The notes: generated from the sequence alone by a model not told the origin. 64,000 bases of DNA from Sporocytophaga myxococcoides DSM 11118 (GCF_000426725.1 NZ_AUFX01000004.1:558001-622000); one strand, 5' to 3'. Counted from the first letter of the stretch, positions 17,956 through 28,179 are shown. A program made the numbers and translations.

Positions 17956-19183
17956 CCGAATCTGCCGCAACAGGAACTTGCTCAGCAACAGGAATAAGAT
18001 TACTATCTCCTCCTACAGAATTTTCTATTTTACCATTTGGCCCAATCTTAAAATGGTTCTCTGAAATCATATCGGTTTTTATAACCTCGTTATCAAAATC
18101 TTGCTTATCATATGCTTTTCTCCAAGAGCGTTTATAATCCTTTATAGTGAACTTATCTTTTTCAAACTTAAGTGTCTTTAATATTTCACCAGATTGAACC
18201 GCTACAACTTTTGAATCAATGATACGTCTGTCTTTTCCATAAGTAGCAAGTCTGAAAGAGATATGTCTCATATCTTTAGGACAAGCAATTTCTGAGGTGT
18301 CGATAGAATATACTACTGCCCTTACAGAATCATTAATTCTAAATGTTTTAAGAAGATTGAAATCAAACCAGCTATCTGGCTGGTCGATTTTTTCTTTAAG
18401 AAACAATGAATAAAAAGATGATAAATGAACCCTTTCTTCAAAGTCACCATCTGAGCTGTAGGAAAATTTCCGGACTCCTTTCTCATCAATATCAAAGACA
18501 TCTATAGTGTCTTTAATACTTTCTATGAAATCCTTAAATACTTCTTCGCTATTCTGAAAAGCTTCTATCTCATCATCATTCATAAAGGCCAGCATCATAT
18601 CTTTGAACTCGTGTGAGTTTTGATCCAGACTGATCCTTGCTTCTTTAAGAAAACGATCTTTAATGTTATCTATATTAATACCATTTTCTCTTCCTTCATA
18701 GATAATATATTCATCCAGGTATTTTGTGTCTAAGTAACTTGAAATAAAATAAGAATAAAACACTTCCTCGTCAGGGGCTTCAAAAATGAAATCATTAATG
18801 AAGCCCGCAGGTGTTGACAGATATCTTTTCTGACTAATCATTCTCAGCACTTCAGAAGCTTCTTGATACTGCTCCCTCTCCAAAAGGTACATTCCCAATC
18901 TTCTATATGAATCAGCCGTCGGAAATAAGGAAATTGCCCTCATATAATAATGAATGGCTTTCTTTTCATTTACATCCCGCATGCTTTCTGCCTTTTCATA
19001 AAAGGAATTTGAGATCTCACTGTAATTATCCTTGTATTTATTAATATAACTGAAAACAGAATCTGCATTGAAAATTTCGCTGGCTCTTAGAGACGGAACT
19101 TCAATTGTTTCTGTTTCTACATCCTTACCACATGACATTAAAAAAACACTGAGTAAGGAAATTGTATAAATAAAATTTTTCAT
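17948..19183 (-). CDS. TPR-like lipoprotein, paralogue of upstream neighbour
   Basis: A 411-residue predicted lipoprotein with SPII signal ending FLMSC (Cys18). The N-terminal half has a TPR-like helical pattern (KKAIHYYMRAISLFPTADSY, then RRLGMYLLEREQYQEASEVL). The C-terminal third is beta-rich and shares a pattern with the upstream gene: a GKDRRIIDSKVVAVQSGEIL strand pair, FTIKDYKRSW and HFKIGPNGKIENS, corresponding to KEGEIISRKLISC, IVMKDFKRKW and KYKIAEDGKI there. The two genes are 5 bases apart, so they form an operon arising by duplication. Function unknown; probably envelope-bound. No enzymatic motif is visible. Confidence 0.75.
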   Translation of the reverse strand: MKNFIYTISLLSVFLMSCGKDVETETIEVPSLRASEIFNADSVFSYINKYKDNYSEISNSFYEKAESMRDVNEKKAIHYYMRAISLFPTADSYRRLGMYLLEREQYQEASEVLRMISQKRYLSTPAGFINDFIFEAPDEEVFYSYFISSYLDTKYLDEYIIYEGRENGINIDNIKDRFLKEARISLDQNSHEFKDMMLAFMNDDEIEAFQNSEEVFKDFIESIKDTIDVFDIDEKGVRKFSYSSDGDFEERVHLSSFYSLFLKEKIDQPDSWFDFNLLKTFRINDSVRAVVYSIDTSEIACPKDMRHISFRLATYGKDRRIIDSKVVAVQSGEILKTLKFEKDKFTIKDYKRSWRKAYDKQDFDNEVIKTDMISENHFKIGPNGKIENSVGGDSNLIPVAEQVPVAADSAI

Positions 19184-19188
19184 GATCG

Positions 19189-20388
19189 TTATTTGGCTTG
19201 GCTTGCAAGAATGGTTGAATCGTTATAATTGGCAGGTATCTCATCTACTACGATCTTGCCGTCTTCTGCTATCTTATATTTTGCTTCAGCAACAAGCTCA
19301 AAAGATTTAATTTTATTTTTATCAAATGATACTTCATCCACCGGGTATTGCCATTTCCTTTTGAAATCCTTCATTACGATCTTATTCCCTTCTACAGATG
19401 CCTCACGCACATTCTCTGTACTGCATTGACATGAAATGAGTTTGCGAGAGATAATCTCTCCCTCTTTATCGTATGTAGCTAAAACGGTATGGACAGGCTG
19501 CATGTCTTCTCCATAAAAGCTTTCGGATGTATAGATAAAAGCAGAATAGTTTTCATTTCCACCCATATTGGCAACATAATAAAAGTCATGAGAAACATCT
19601 CGACCAAATGATGCATTTTCCATTTCCGGAACAAACTGTACAAAATCATAACTTACAGATTCTTTATAATCTTTCATTTCAACTTCATTAGCTGAAATAA
19701 AAAATTTATCCGTTTCCGCAGGGAAAGCTTTTTTAAACAAATCAAAAGAAGAGGCCGCTGCTACAGTTGTGTTTGACAACCTCTGAATCATTTCTTTATA
19801 TTCATTTGTAGAGGTGATAGAACCGATAAGTGGATCTTTCTTTATTGAATTTGTATCCATTAAGCCCTTTTCAATGACTTCTCTCAGATGAAAAACCACA
19901 GACGATACATAAGAATCCTCTGATGTCTGGAAATTGGATTGAAGAACATTATAAACACAAGCAATCTTATAATTTATCTTTGCCTTTGGTTGGAAATTAA
20001 GATCTTCCGCAAGGCGAAAGGCTTTGATTGACTCTTCCAACATTTCTTTATCTGCTCGGAAATCCAACAATGCGTTTCCAAGTTCATAATAAGTTTTAGC
20101 ATCAGGCAATATCAGTATAGATGATTTGAATTGCTTTATAGCAGACGCTAACTCCTTTTTATTCTTATAAGAATCAACACCTTTTAAAAACAGGTCCCTG
20201 CTTTTGTCCTTCAATGAATCTAAACCCACTTCTTCAGCATCGAACAATACATCACGAACCACTGAGTAATCGTAAATTTCTGATTTTTTTAATGTAAGCG
20301 GTTTAATTTTAAGTTTATACTCTTTTTGTGGGGAGCATGATACCGCTAAAGCGAACAAACATGCTGCGGCAATATTTAACTTTTTCAT
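19189..20388 (-). CDS. TPR-like lipoprotein, first of a paralogous pair
   Basis: A 399-residue predicted lipoprotein with SPII signal MKKLNIAAACLFALAVSC (Cys18). Residues about 70-140 form a TPR-like region (KELASAIKQFKSSILILPDA, then LLDFRADKEMLEESIKAFRL). The C-terminal domain is beta-rich with the motif IVMKDFKRKWQYP and ends AEDGKIVVDEIPANYNDSTI. It is followed 5 bases later by its paralogue, so both are likely translated from one mRNA. Unlike the neighbour it has a CQC motif (ISCQCSTENV) in the repeated domain. I do not recognise the family; a sensor-like or assembly role in the envelope is speculation. Confidence 0.75.
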   Translation of the reverse strand: MKKLNIAAACLFALAVSCSPQKEYKLKIKPLTLKKSEIYDYSVVRDVLFDAEEVGLDSLKDKSRDLFLKGVDSYKNKKELASAIKQFKSSILILPDAKTYYELGNALLDFRADKEMLEESIKAFRLAEDLNFQPKAKINYKIACVYNVLQSNFQTSEDSYVSSVVFHLREVIEKGLMDTNSIKKDPLIGSITSTNEYKEMIQRLSNTTVAAASSFDLFKKAFPAETDKFFISANEVEMKDYKESVSYDFVQFVPEMENASFGRDVSHDFYYVANMGGNENYSAFIYTSESFYGEDMQPVHTVLATYDKEGEIISRKLISCQCSTENVREASVEGNKIVMKDFKRKWQYPVDEVSFDKNKIKSFELVAEAKYKIAEDGKIVVDEIPANYNDSTILASQAK

Positions 20389-20607
20389 TTATTTCTGTTA
20401 AAAAATATATAGATAAATATACAAAACTTTTTGCTCAAAAATGAATCAATCTAACTGCTGCCGCCCTCCAACATCTTACCAAACAATTGTAATTCAACAT
20501 TTTCATTTCCACAATGGAAAAACTTGTTAATAACTCAGACATTTTCAATGAAATCCCTTTTCAAATTTTTAGTATCTTTAAAATCCTGAAATTTTAATCT
20601 AGCAAAG

Positions 20608-23016
20608 TTGAAAGTCTGCATAGCCGAAAAACCAAGTGTTGCAAGAGAAATTGCCGATCTTCTGGGAGCTAAAAACAGAAAAGACGGTTATTTTGAAGGT
20701 AATGGCTACCAGGTAACCTGGACCATTGGTCACCTTTGCACGCTAAAAGAGCCCCAAGACTATGATGCTCAGTTAAAATGGTGGAACATCCAACATCTTC
20801 CCATCCTTCCTCCTAAGTTCGGCATTAAGGGCATTAACAACCCCGGAATTGAGAAACAGCTCAAAACCATAACAAAACTGGTTAATGAAGCTACTGAAGT
20901 CATTAATTGCGGTGACGCCGGCCAAGAGGGAGAACTTATCCAGAGATGGGTACTTACAAAAGCCAACTGTACCAAGCCAGTTAAAAGACTCTGGATTTCA
21001 TCCCTTACGGAAGAGGCTATGAAAGAAGGGTTCAGGAATCTGAAAGACAGTAAAGAATATGATCTGCTTTATGCAGCAGGTAGCTCAAGGGCTATCGGAG
21101 ACTGGCTACTGGGCATTAATGCCACAAGACTTTATACACTGAAATACGCTCAGGGCAAACAATTGCTCTCTATTGGAAGGGTTCAGACGCCAACATTGGC
21201 GCTGATTGTCAACAGATACCTGGAAATAGAAAATTTTAAACCTCAGACTTACTGGGAGTTAAAAACTATATACCGAGATGTTGTTTTCTCCGCAAAAAAC
21301 GGAAAGTTTAATGTAAAAGAAGACGCAGAGCAGATCCTGCAGGACATACAGAATGAGCTCTTTACCATCATTTCCTTTACCAGGAAAAAAGGTAAGGAAA
21401 GTGCTCCCAAACTTTTTGACCTTACATCTCTTCAGGTAGAATGCAATAAGAAATTCGGCTATTCTGCGGATCTTACGCTTAACACCGTTCAGAACCTTTA
21501 CGAGAAAAAGCTTGTCACCTATCCAAGGGTGGATACAATGTACCTACCTGATGATATTTATCCGAAAATTAAAGGGATACTTTCATCTATGAGTGGGTAC
21601 GCGGCACTTACTCAGCCTTTGCTGGGAAGTGCTATCAAAAAGTCAAAGAACGTGTTTGATGACAAAAAGGTAACGGACCACCACGCTATTATTCCTACCA
21701 ACATAAAAGCAGGAAGTCTTGGAGGGTATGAAGGAAATGTCTATGACCTGATTGCAAGACGTTTCATCGCTGCTTTTTATCCTGACTGTCAGGTTTCCAA
21801 AACAGAAGTTATCGGTAAGGTTAAGGACACTGAGTTCAAAGCTACAGGAAAACAGATTCTTGAGGAAGGTTGGAGAGCAGTATACAAGGAAGAGAAAAAA
21901 GAAGAAGATACAGAGCAGGATGACGATCAGATACTGCCAGAATTTAAAGAAGGCGAGTCTGGCCCTCATAAACCTACGCTTGCAGAAAAGCAAACCAAGC
22001 CTCCAAAGCATTATACTGAAGCTACATTGCTAAGAGCAATGGAAACAGCAGGTAAACAGATTGCTGATGAAGAGCTCAGAGAAGCAATGAAGGAAAATGG
22101 TATTGGAAGGCCTTCTACAAGAGCCAATATCATTGAGACTTTATTCAAGAGAAACTATATTAAGAAAGAAAAGAAGAATCTTATTCCGACTATTACTGGT
22201 GTTCAGCTCATACAAACTATTGATTATGAATTGCTCAAATCTGCTGAACTGACAGGAAAGTGGGAAAAGAAACTTCGTGATATAGAAAAGGGTACTTTTG
22301 ACGCGCGTGTATTTCTGAGTGAAATGAAGCACATGGTAATGCAGATAGTTCACCATGTGAAAAACTCTAATGCAAGAAAAATTGCAATAGAGGTAAAGTC
22401 AGCAGAACCAGAGCAAAAGAAAAAATCTGAAGATAAAGAGCCAAAACCCAAAAGTAAAAAAGCAGAGGCAGGTCAGGATGCAGATGTAAAATTGAGTTGT
22501 CCTAAATGCAAAAAGGGACAGATGATGAAAGGTAAAAAAGCGTTTGGTTGTTCTGAATACAAAAACGGCTGCAGCTTTCTTGTTCCATTCGAACTATTTG
22601 GCAAGACACTTTCTGATAAGCAACTCCAGTCACTTATCAAATCCGGTAAGACCCCCAATATCAAAGGCCTCAAAAAAGAAAGCGGAGAAGAAACGGAAGG
22701 GATTATAAAACTAGATGATCAGTTAAATCCTGTTATTGAGGAAAAACAGGCAGAAGCACTCATTTGTCCGAAATGCAAAAAAGGTGCTATCCTTGAAGGC
22801 AAAGCTGCATATGGGTGCGCAGAATGGAAATCAGGATGTAACTTCAGGATTCCACTCTTATTTATGCAGAAAGAGATCAATAAAAATCACCTGAAGGCTC
22901 TTATTTCCGGGAAAGAAACGTCTGTCATTAAAGGTTTGACAGATGAATCCGGAGCAAAAACAAACGCAAAACTTAAACTTGGAAGCTCTTTCTCAATTGA
23001 AATAAGCCATTCGTAA
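20608..23016 (+). CDS. topB: DNA topoisomerase III
   Basis: An 802-residue type IA topoisomerase that passes one DNA strand through a transient break in another, resolving recombination and replication intermediates. The Toprim domain starts at the N-terminus (MKVCIAEKPSVAREIADLLG) with the acidic metal motif GDAGQEGEL (102-110). SIGRVQTPTLALI (188-200) and the catalytic Tyr305 in VTYPRVD are present, then the core motif GIGRPSTRANIIE. A basic, glutamate-rich linker leads to two C-terminal cysteine-rich repeats, each CPKC...GC...GC (from about 631 and 720), typical topoisomerase C-terminal repeats that bind single-stranded DNA. The start codon is TTG, chosen because it gives the family's normal N-terminus. 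Bacteroidota often carry several such enzymes, including on mobile elements, but no mobility genes are adjacent. Confidence 0.95.
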   Translation: MKVCIAEKPSVAREIADLLGAKNRKDGYFEGNGYQVTWTIGHLCTLKEPQDYDAQLKWWNIQHLPILPPKFGIKGINNPGIEKQLKTITKLVNEATEVINCGDAGQEGELIQRWVLTKANCTKPVKRLWISSLTEEAMKEGFRNLKDSKEYDLLYAAGSSRAIGDWLLGINATRLYTLKYAQGKQLLSIGRVQTPTLALIVNRYLEIENFKPQTYWELKTIYRDVVFSAKNGKFNVKEDAEQILQDIQNELFTIISFTRKKGKESAPKLFDLTSLQVECNKKFGYSADLTLNTVQNLYEKKLVTYPRVDTMYLPDDIYPKIKGILSSMSGYAALTQPLLGSAIKKSKNVFDDKKVTDHHAIIPTNIKAGSLGGYEGNVYDLIARRFIAAFYPDCQVSKTEVIGKVKDTEFKATGKQILEEGWRAVYKEEKKEEDTEQDDDQILPEFKEGESGPHKPTLAEKQTKPPKHYTEATLLRAMETAGKQIADEELREAMKENGIGRPSTRANIIETLFKRNYIKKEKKNLIPTITGVQLIQTIDYELLKSAELTGKWEKKLRDIEKGTFDARVFLSEMKHMVMQIVHHVKNSNARKIAIEVKSAEPEQKKKSEDKEPKPKSKKAEAGQDADVKLSCPKCKKGQMMKGKKAFGCSEYKNGCSFLVPFELFGKTLSDKQLQSLIKSGKTPNIKGLKKESGEETEGIIKLDDQLNPVIEEKQAEALICPKCKKGAILEGKAAYGCAEWKSGCNFRIPLLFMQKEINKNHLKALISGKETSVIKGLTDESGAKTNAKLKLGSSFSIEISHS

Positions 23017-23226
23017 AGTTCCAGGATCTTTTAAACTTCTAATTCATATTTTTCAATCAAACAAATTTGCTCCAAATAGCGACTTTGATTTTTAATGAAG
23101 TTGCCCTAAAAACGGAAAACAATTTTTAAACAGGTCTTCTAAAAGAAGTGAATCTGATAGAATCTTCAGACGCTGCAATCACTGAATGAAGAGTTTTTGT
23201 TTTTACTTAATTTTTAACTGATTTAT

Positions 23227-24131
23227 ATGAAAAAGTAGCTATTAAACTTTGCACAAATTGAGAATGGTGGTTTTGAAAACTGGGAGACCAATTCTAACGG
23301 ATATGAAGTACCGACAGCCTGGTCTAGTAATGGCATTTCCGTTACGTCAATTGGTCTTCCTGATAATCGGGCCACTTTGATAAAAGACCTAACATCATAT
23401 TCAGGTTCATATGCTGTCACTTTAAAAAATTTTACAGAAGAAACGCAAGTTGGGGACTTTATCCAAAGAAATGGTAGCTCTGGGAATCTTTTTTTTTATG
23501 AAAATTTGATGAAAAAGAATTCAAACTGCCCGGAATAACAATAAATGAGACGCCTGCAGCTATTACAGGTTATTACAAATTTTCACAAGGCACCCCTCAA
23601 GATTCTGAGATTGCTGACACAGCAAGGTTTGAAGTTGTTTTATCGAAATGGAATCCTAAAACGGAAGTATTTGATATACTTGTTCAACGCACATTAACGA
23701 TACTTAAAACCAAACCAGAATTTACTAAATTTACTATCAACCTTGATTATTCAGGCGAGATAATCCCCGAAAGCCTCTCAATTTTCATTTCAACAGCCAG
23801 AGCCTATATTGTTTCAAATGAAACCTCACTAACCATAGATGAACTTTTTTACACAACTGTAACAAGTTTAAGGGCTCCGATTTCCAATTTATTTTCTGGA
23901 AAAGCATATCCTAATCCGGCAACAACTGAAATTAACTTTAAAGGCCTTCCGGAAGAGTCTCGTTCAATAATAGTAAAAGACCTTTCAGGAAGAGTTGTAA
24001 AGACGCTTAACTTAACATCTGTTAATGCCAATTTAGGAACCTCAGATCTTAATTCAGGAATGTATTTATATACTGTCCTGGGCGGCGAAGAAAACGTCCT
24101 TAATATTGGCAAGTTTGATATAAAAAAATAA
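23227..24131 (+). pseudogene. broken T9SS type A cargo protein gene
   Basis: The region reads as one secreted protein with two lesions. It starts ATG AAA AAG then TAG (23236-23238), and what follows (LLNFAQIENGGFENWETNSN) looks like the last few residues of a signal peptide joined straight to the mature N-terminus, so most of the signal sequence appears deleted. The frame then runs to about 23503, where one base is missing: restoring one base in AAAATTT gives YENFDEKEFKLPGITINETP and an open frame to the stop at 24129. The second half ends with a clear T9SS type A domain (GKAYPNPATTEINFKGLPEE, then LSGRVVKTL). The protein resembles the Bacteroidota family beginning NGGFENW, often carbohydrate-related surface proteins. 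Two independent lesions favour a true pseudogene over sequencing error. Confidence 0.8.
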
Positions 24132-24226
24132 GCCGGTTAATTTCTTTCTATTCTTCGGCTTACTGAGAATCTTTTGATTCATGCAAGTCGGAGAATAGAA
24201 ATATTATTTAAAAGTTCAAGCGATTC

Positions 24227-24742
24227 TTATAAATCGTAAACAATTCCTCCTCTTACAACAGGCATTTTATTAGGTGCGCTTTTATCCTGCAAAACATCAT
24301 AAAGAACAGAAGCCTGGAACCTAGCCTTATCACTTATTCTGTATTCATAACCTGCACCTACAGGCAGACCTGCAGTCCATACTCTGTTGACGTTTCTAGA
24401 GCCATCTGCATTGGCAGAAGATGTCTGAGTATTAAGTGTCTGAAACTCTCCATGTAAAAATGCATTTTCAAGAAAATAGTATTGGGCAAATATTCTCCCA
24501 CCTCCTGAAAGGATTGTTTCTGTTGAGTTTAAAGGTTTTTTATATGAAAAAATCGGGGAAAGCCCCAAGTTAAGTTTGAGATCTTCTATTTTATAACCTA
24601 TGATTGGTGCTACATCAAGATATACACCATTATCATAACTCACACTTACATTTCCTCCTGTATTGAACTGTGCTGATGCATTTTTACTCAGAAACAAAGT
24701 TGCTGTCAAAGCAGCCATGAGGACAAATTTGTTAAATTTCAT
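24227..24742 (-). CDS. outer-membrane beta-barrel protein
   Basis: A 171-residue secreted protein with signal peptide MKFNKFVLMAALTATLFLSK cleaved after NASA. The mature part is alternating hydrophobic beta-strands: NVSVSYDNGVYLDVAPIIGY, LKLNLGLSPIFSYKK, GGRIFAQYYFLENAFLHGEF, GAGYEYRISDKARFQASVLY, and a last strand VVRGGIVYDL. This fits a small outer-membrane barrel of about eight strands (OmpA/opacity-like fold). No peptidoglycan-binding domain is attached. It is monocistronic. Its role, structural or porin-like, is not deducible. Confidence 0.8.
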   Translation of the reverse strand: MKFNKFVLMAALTATLFLSKNASAQFNTGGNVSVSYDNGVYLDVAPIIGYKIEDLKLNLGLSPIFSYKKPLNSTETILSGGGRIFAQYYFLENAFLHGEFQTLNTQTSSANADGSRNVNRVWTAGLPVGAGYEYRISDKARFQASVLYDVLQDKSAPNKMPVVRGGIVYDL

Positions 24743-24828
24743 TCAAGTGTTTTTATCAAGTTTACAACATTTGAATATTTTTTCCAAAAGTCCGGATTAT
24801 AGTGCTTATTGATTATATCATATAAAAA

Positions 24829-24852
24829 GAAAAGGGCCTTACGGCCCTTTAA
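24829..24852 (-). terminator. rho-independent terminator
   Basis: AAAGGGCC (24831-24838) pairs with GGCCCTTT (24843-24850) around a TTAC loop. On the minus strand it lies just after the stop of the gene at 24868 and is followed by a T-rich tract (TCTTTTTATA), so it ends that transcript. Confidence 0.85.
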
Positions 24853-24867
24853 AATTTTTTACCATTT

Positions 24868-26469
24868 TTACTTTGCGAGATCGACTCTAATAAGTACGTC
24901 CTGCTTCTTTTTCTTATATACCTCAACAACAAAACTATTATCATCTATAGGTAGAATGCGGCTTGTCTGAAATTGATATACTGGCAGTCCCAATACATCT
25001 CTTGTGCTTGTTATCGATACTTTGTCAACATTTCCACTTCCATCAGAAACTTTATACGCTGTCAGGAAACCCTCTGCACCATCATTGTAAACTGCAGGAA
25101 ATCTATCCGGAGTCAGTTCAAGATTTCTTTCATTATCAAGAAAAAGGAAATAATGAGACCCATCAGCAGACATATGCTTATATGACATGCTTCCCCTTCC
25201 TGCCGTACCTGTTTGTCTTTTCGGAAGCTTTCTCATCCATTCCAACTGTCCGGATCCATTTATTTTTGTTACAAGCAGATCATTGTAGTGATAGGTATAA
25301 TAGGTACGCATGGTACCATTGGAATAATAATAAGTATGTGTCTGAATGTAATGTTGCTCACCGATTAAAAGGATTCCGCCATTATCATCAACAAATAACT
25401 CCCTTAATTCAAGTTCTTCAAATTCAGCCTTGTCTTTCTCTTCTTTTTTCTCGTTTCTTCTCTGAGCCCTTTCGCTGACGTACATATTTAATACTTCCAA
25501 TGGAATTTCATAGTTTCTTGAATCTATTAAGTCTCCTTCTTTAGTAAGCTTGAAAGTAAAGATACCATCGACAGCATTCCGGTTATCTACATTGTTATAA
25601 AAGCCCGCACAGATCATATAAGAATCTGATACTTCAAAGAGATTTACTTTATTGATAAATTTATTTCCCAGTGTTACAGGAGTAATTACAATTTTATTAG
25701 CCCTTCCGGACATTCTTAACAGTTCAATATGATAATTTGCATTATTCTCATTTCTCTTTTTATCATCTGTAGTTTCATCATTATAAACTGTCGTGAGTAT
25801 ATAAGCATTACCCTGGCTATCTACTGAATAGTCAAGATTATTCATTTTCTTTTCAGTATAAGGCATAGTAACTTCTTCATTCCAGACAGGCTCGAGATTT
25901 TTGCCAAATACATGCATTCCAATTATATCATAACTTTTATTGTCATTTTTGATCTGCGGTTTCAGCCTATAGTGAATAAGCATTCTGTCATCGTTTCTTG
26001 AAAACTGAAAATCAAACTTATTTACAACGCTGAAATTGTACCAACCTTTCGAAATTAAATCTCCCGAGACTTTTCCGTGAACCTGAACCAATATATTCTC
26101 TCCAGGTTTCAGAGTTCCTTTATCAAAATCTATTTCTCTGTAGCAGAGTTGTTCCATCTCTGCCTGCCTGTCCCAGAGAGAATAAAAGATAAAATATCTG
26201 TCATTGTACTCGATTACATGTTCAAGATTGAAGCCTTCAGGCAAATCTCTGGCTACACTTATTTTCTCAAAAGCAAGCTTTTCGGAATTAAGCTTTTGAA
26301 TAATAACCTCTCTTTTTTTAATCTTAACAGTGAGTATCTCAGGCCCTTTGTTAAAATAATATTTGTATTGAGCATCAATTACGCCATAAGGCTGACCTAC
26401 GGTAATCTTAACCTGCGCTTGTGCTATAAAAGACAGGATAAGAAAAAAAAGAATGAATCTGAATTGCAT
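24868..26469 (-). CDS. secreted hypothetical protein, beta-propeller-like
   Basis: A 533-residue exported protein with signal peptide MQFRFILFFLILSFIAQAQ. The body consists of repeating four-strand blocks, for example LEHVIEYNDRYFIFYSLWDR, LDYSVDSQGNAYILTTVYND, FEVSDSYMICAGFYNNVDNR and DDNGGILLIGEQHY, a pattern expected of a beta-propeller. A charged insert sits at about 325-350 (QRRNEKKEEKDKAEFEELEL). There is no T9SS domain, so it probably stays in the periplasm. I recognise it only as a conserved Bacteroidota hypothetical; no catalytic motif is visible. It has its own terminator and is transcribed alone. Confidence 0.72.
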   Translation of the reverse strand: MQFRFILFFLILSFIAQAQVKITVGQPYGVIDAQYKYYFNKGPEILTVKIKKREVIIQKLNSEKLAFEKISVARDLPEGFNLEHVIEYNDRYFIFYSLWDRQAEMEQLCYREIDFDKGTLKPGENILVQVHGKVSGDLISKGWYNFSVVNKFDFQFSRNDDRMLIHYRLKPQIKNDNKSYDIIGMHVFGKNLEPVWNEEVTMPYTEKKMNNLDYSVDSQGNAYILTTVYNDETTDDKKRNENNANYHIELLRMSGRANKIVITPVTLGNKFINKVNLFEVSDSYMICAGFYNNVDNRNAVDGIFTFKLTKEGDLIDSRNYEIPLEVLNMYVSERAQRRNEKKEEKDKAEFEELELRELFVDDNGGILLIGEQHYIQTHTYYYSNGTMRTYYTYHYNDLLVTKINGSGQLEWMRKLPKRQTGTAGRGSMSYKHMSADGSHYFLFLDNERNLELTPDRFPAVYNDGAEGFLTAYKVSDGSGNVDKVSITSTRDVLGLPVYQFQTSRILPIDDNSFVVEVYKKKKQDVLIRVDLAK

Positions 26470-26646
26470 AGATTGAAAATCAATAATTATCTGTGAATGG
26501 ATGAATAGAAATTGTGCCGAATGTGACTAATAATAAACGCATCAGGATTAAAATCATATGTAAAGGTAAAGCAGAAAAATTACCTTTAATTATTGATTTA
26601 AAAAATTCATAAAATAATGGCTCTTAAAAAAGCGGGTAAATACTTG

Positions 26647-28005
26647 TTACTCAAATTTTTTCAGGCTGAAGCTAAAAACACTTCCTTTGCCAATTATACT
26701 TTTAATCTCCAGGCGTCCTCCGTTTTTCTCAATAAAATCTTTACAAATAAGTAAGCCAAGACCTGTTCCTTCTTCCTTTGCAGTTCCTTTTGTAGAGGTT
26801 CGTGTTTCAATTCTTAGAATCTGATCTATCATTTCTCTGGACATTCCCACGCCTGTATCTTTTACACTTAACAAAACTTCTTTAGAGAAACTTTCAGAAG
26901 TAAGACTGATCACCCCACCTTCTCTTGTAAATTTAATTGAATTAGAAATCAGATTTCGGAAAATCGTCTCCAACATGTTCTTATCAGCAAACGCAATAGT
27001 GCCTTTTTCAATTTTATTATTAAGTATAATATTCTTTCGTTGCGCAGTATGTTCCATAATTTCGCATATGTTATTTGCAACTGATGAGATGTCGCAGTAT
27101 TCTTTGTTTATAACAACTTTGTTCATCTGAGAAAGGGACCACTCCAGTAAGTTGGCTAATAGCTCACTCGCTCGGGAAGAGGCCAGGCTTAGCATATCTA
27201 TTACTTCATCAGCTTCTTTCCACGACTTCTTATCTTTGGCTTCTGATAAAATCTGTGTAAGCCCTTTGATTGAATTAAGCGGAGAACGGAGGTCGTGACT
27301 GATAATTGAAAAAAATTTATTCTTATTTTCATTTAGCACTGTAAGATTTCTTTCAATCTTTCTTCTCCTTTGTATGTCCTTATTAATAGCAAAAATGCCG
27401 ATAAAGCCCATCAATATGGAAATTACTCCTGCAACAATAATAATCCTGTCAGTGTCCTTTAAATTCTTGTAAGCGGTATTTTTTCTGGAATTTAGAATAA
27501 CCTTTTCTTCATCCTTCATTTTCTTTTTTATAAACCTGATTGCCACAAACTTCTCATTGACGTTTTTCAGCAGTGTTTTGTGCAAGTCCAATTGTTCTGC
27601 TGATTGCTTATAGTTAATTATATTCTCCAGAAGTCGCTCTTTATCTTCCACCAAATCGCTAAATTCGTCAAACCTCCTTCTTTGCAGACCAATATCGGGA
27701 ATAAGCAGATCCAGCTCCTCCAGTTCCTTTTCCACGAAGTCGCTGTTTTGTCGAAATTTTAATATGATAGTTGAATCTCCTTGAAAAAGGAATCCTTTCA
27801 CATCATTTTCAGTTTCCCGGCATTTTATTTCAATAGCATCCAGATGTCCGATCACTTCATAAGTATGCTCAACTAAAGAAAAGTTATTCGTCAGATTTTT
27901 TGATGACCTGTAATACATTACAAGAATTACAATAATTAATCCTATTGAGAGTGCAAAACCCGTAAAAAGTCTGGGAGAATATTCTGATTTAAATGGAGAA
28001 ACCAT
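26647..28005 (-). CDS. CHASE3-domain sensor histidine kinase
   Basis: A 452-residue membrane kinase. The first helix is at about residues 12-31; the extracytoplasmic part (40-182) is an all-helical CHASE3 domain (LDAIEIKCRETENDVKGFLF, then GLQRRRFDEFSDLVEDKERL); the second helix is at 187-207. HisKA has FFSIISHDLRSPLNSIKGL with His237, and HATPase_c has NLISNSIKFTREGG, DTGVGM and GTGLGLLICKDF. The ligand of CHASE3 domains is generally unknown. It has no HAMP domain or receiver domain and no adjacent regulator, so it is an orphan kinase. All catalytic boxes are intact. Confidence 0.92.
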   Translation of the reverse strand: MVSPFKSEYSPRLFTGFALSIGLIIVILVMYYRSSKNLTNNFSLVEHTYEVIGHLDAIEIKCRETENDVKGFLFQGDSTIILKFRQNSDFVEKELEELDLLIPDIGLQRRRFDEFSDLVEDKERLLENIINYKQSAEQLDLHKTLLKNVNEKFVAIRFIKKKMKDEEKVILNSRKNTAYKNLKDTDRIIIVAGVISILMGFIGIFAINKDIQRRRKIERNLTVLNENKNKFFSIISHDLRSPLNSIKGLTQILSEAKDKKSWKEADEVIDMLSLASSRASELLANLLEWSLSQMNKVVINKEYCDISSVANNICEIMEHTAQRKNIILNNKIEKGTIAFADKNMLETIFRNLISNSIKFTREGGVISLTSESFSKEVLLSVKDTGVGMSREMIDQILRIETRTSTKGTAKEEGTGLGLLICKDFIEKNGGRLEIKSIIGKGSVFSFSLKKFE

Positions 28006-28179
28006 CTTCTAATTAATTTCCACTATCCAACTAATAATTCACAATTAAAACTAAAGTTCAAACAAAAAAATATAGCATTTAATCTTTACAAGCACAACAT
28101 CATCTTTGATTCGTACAACAAAACATTTTTTTAAACATATTGTTAATCTGTGAGTTAAGGACAAAAATTATTGTCAGCC

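Noticed and set aside
23483-23497. T9 run at 23489-23497 as the frameshift site of the broken T9SS gene
   Set aside because: A shift there runs into a TGA at 23499; the frames join cleanly only after that point, at the AAAATTT tract near 23503.
24130-24161. AAGCCG/CGGCTT hairpin after the broken T9SS gene
   Set aside because: Only six base pairs with a 20-base loop and no T tract; too weak to call a terminator.
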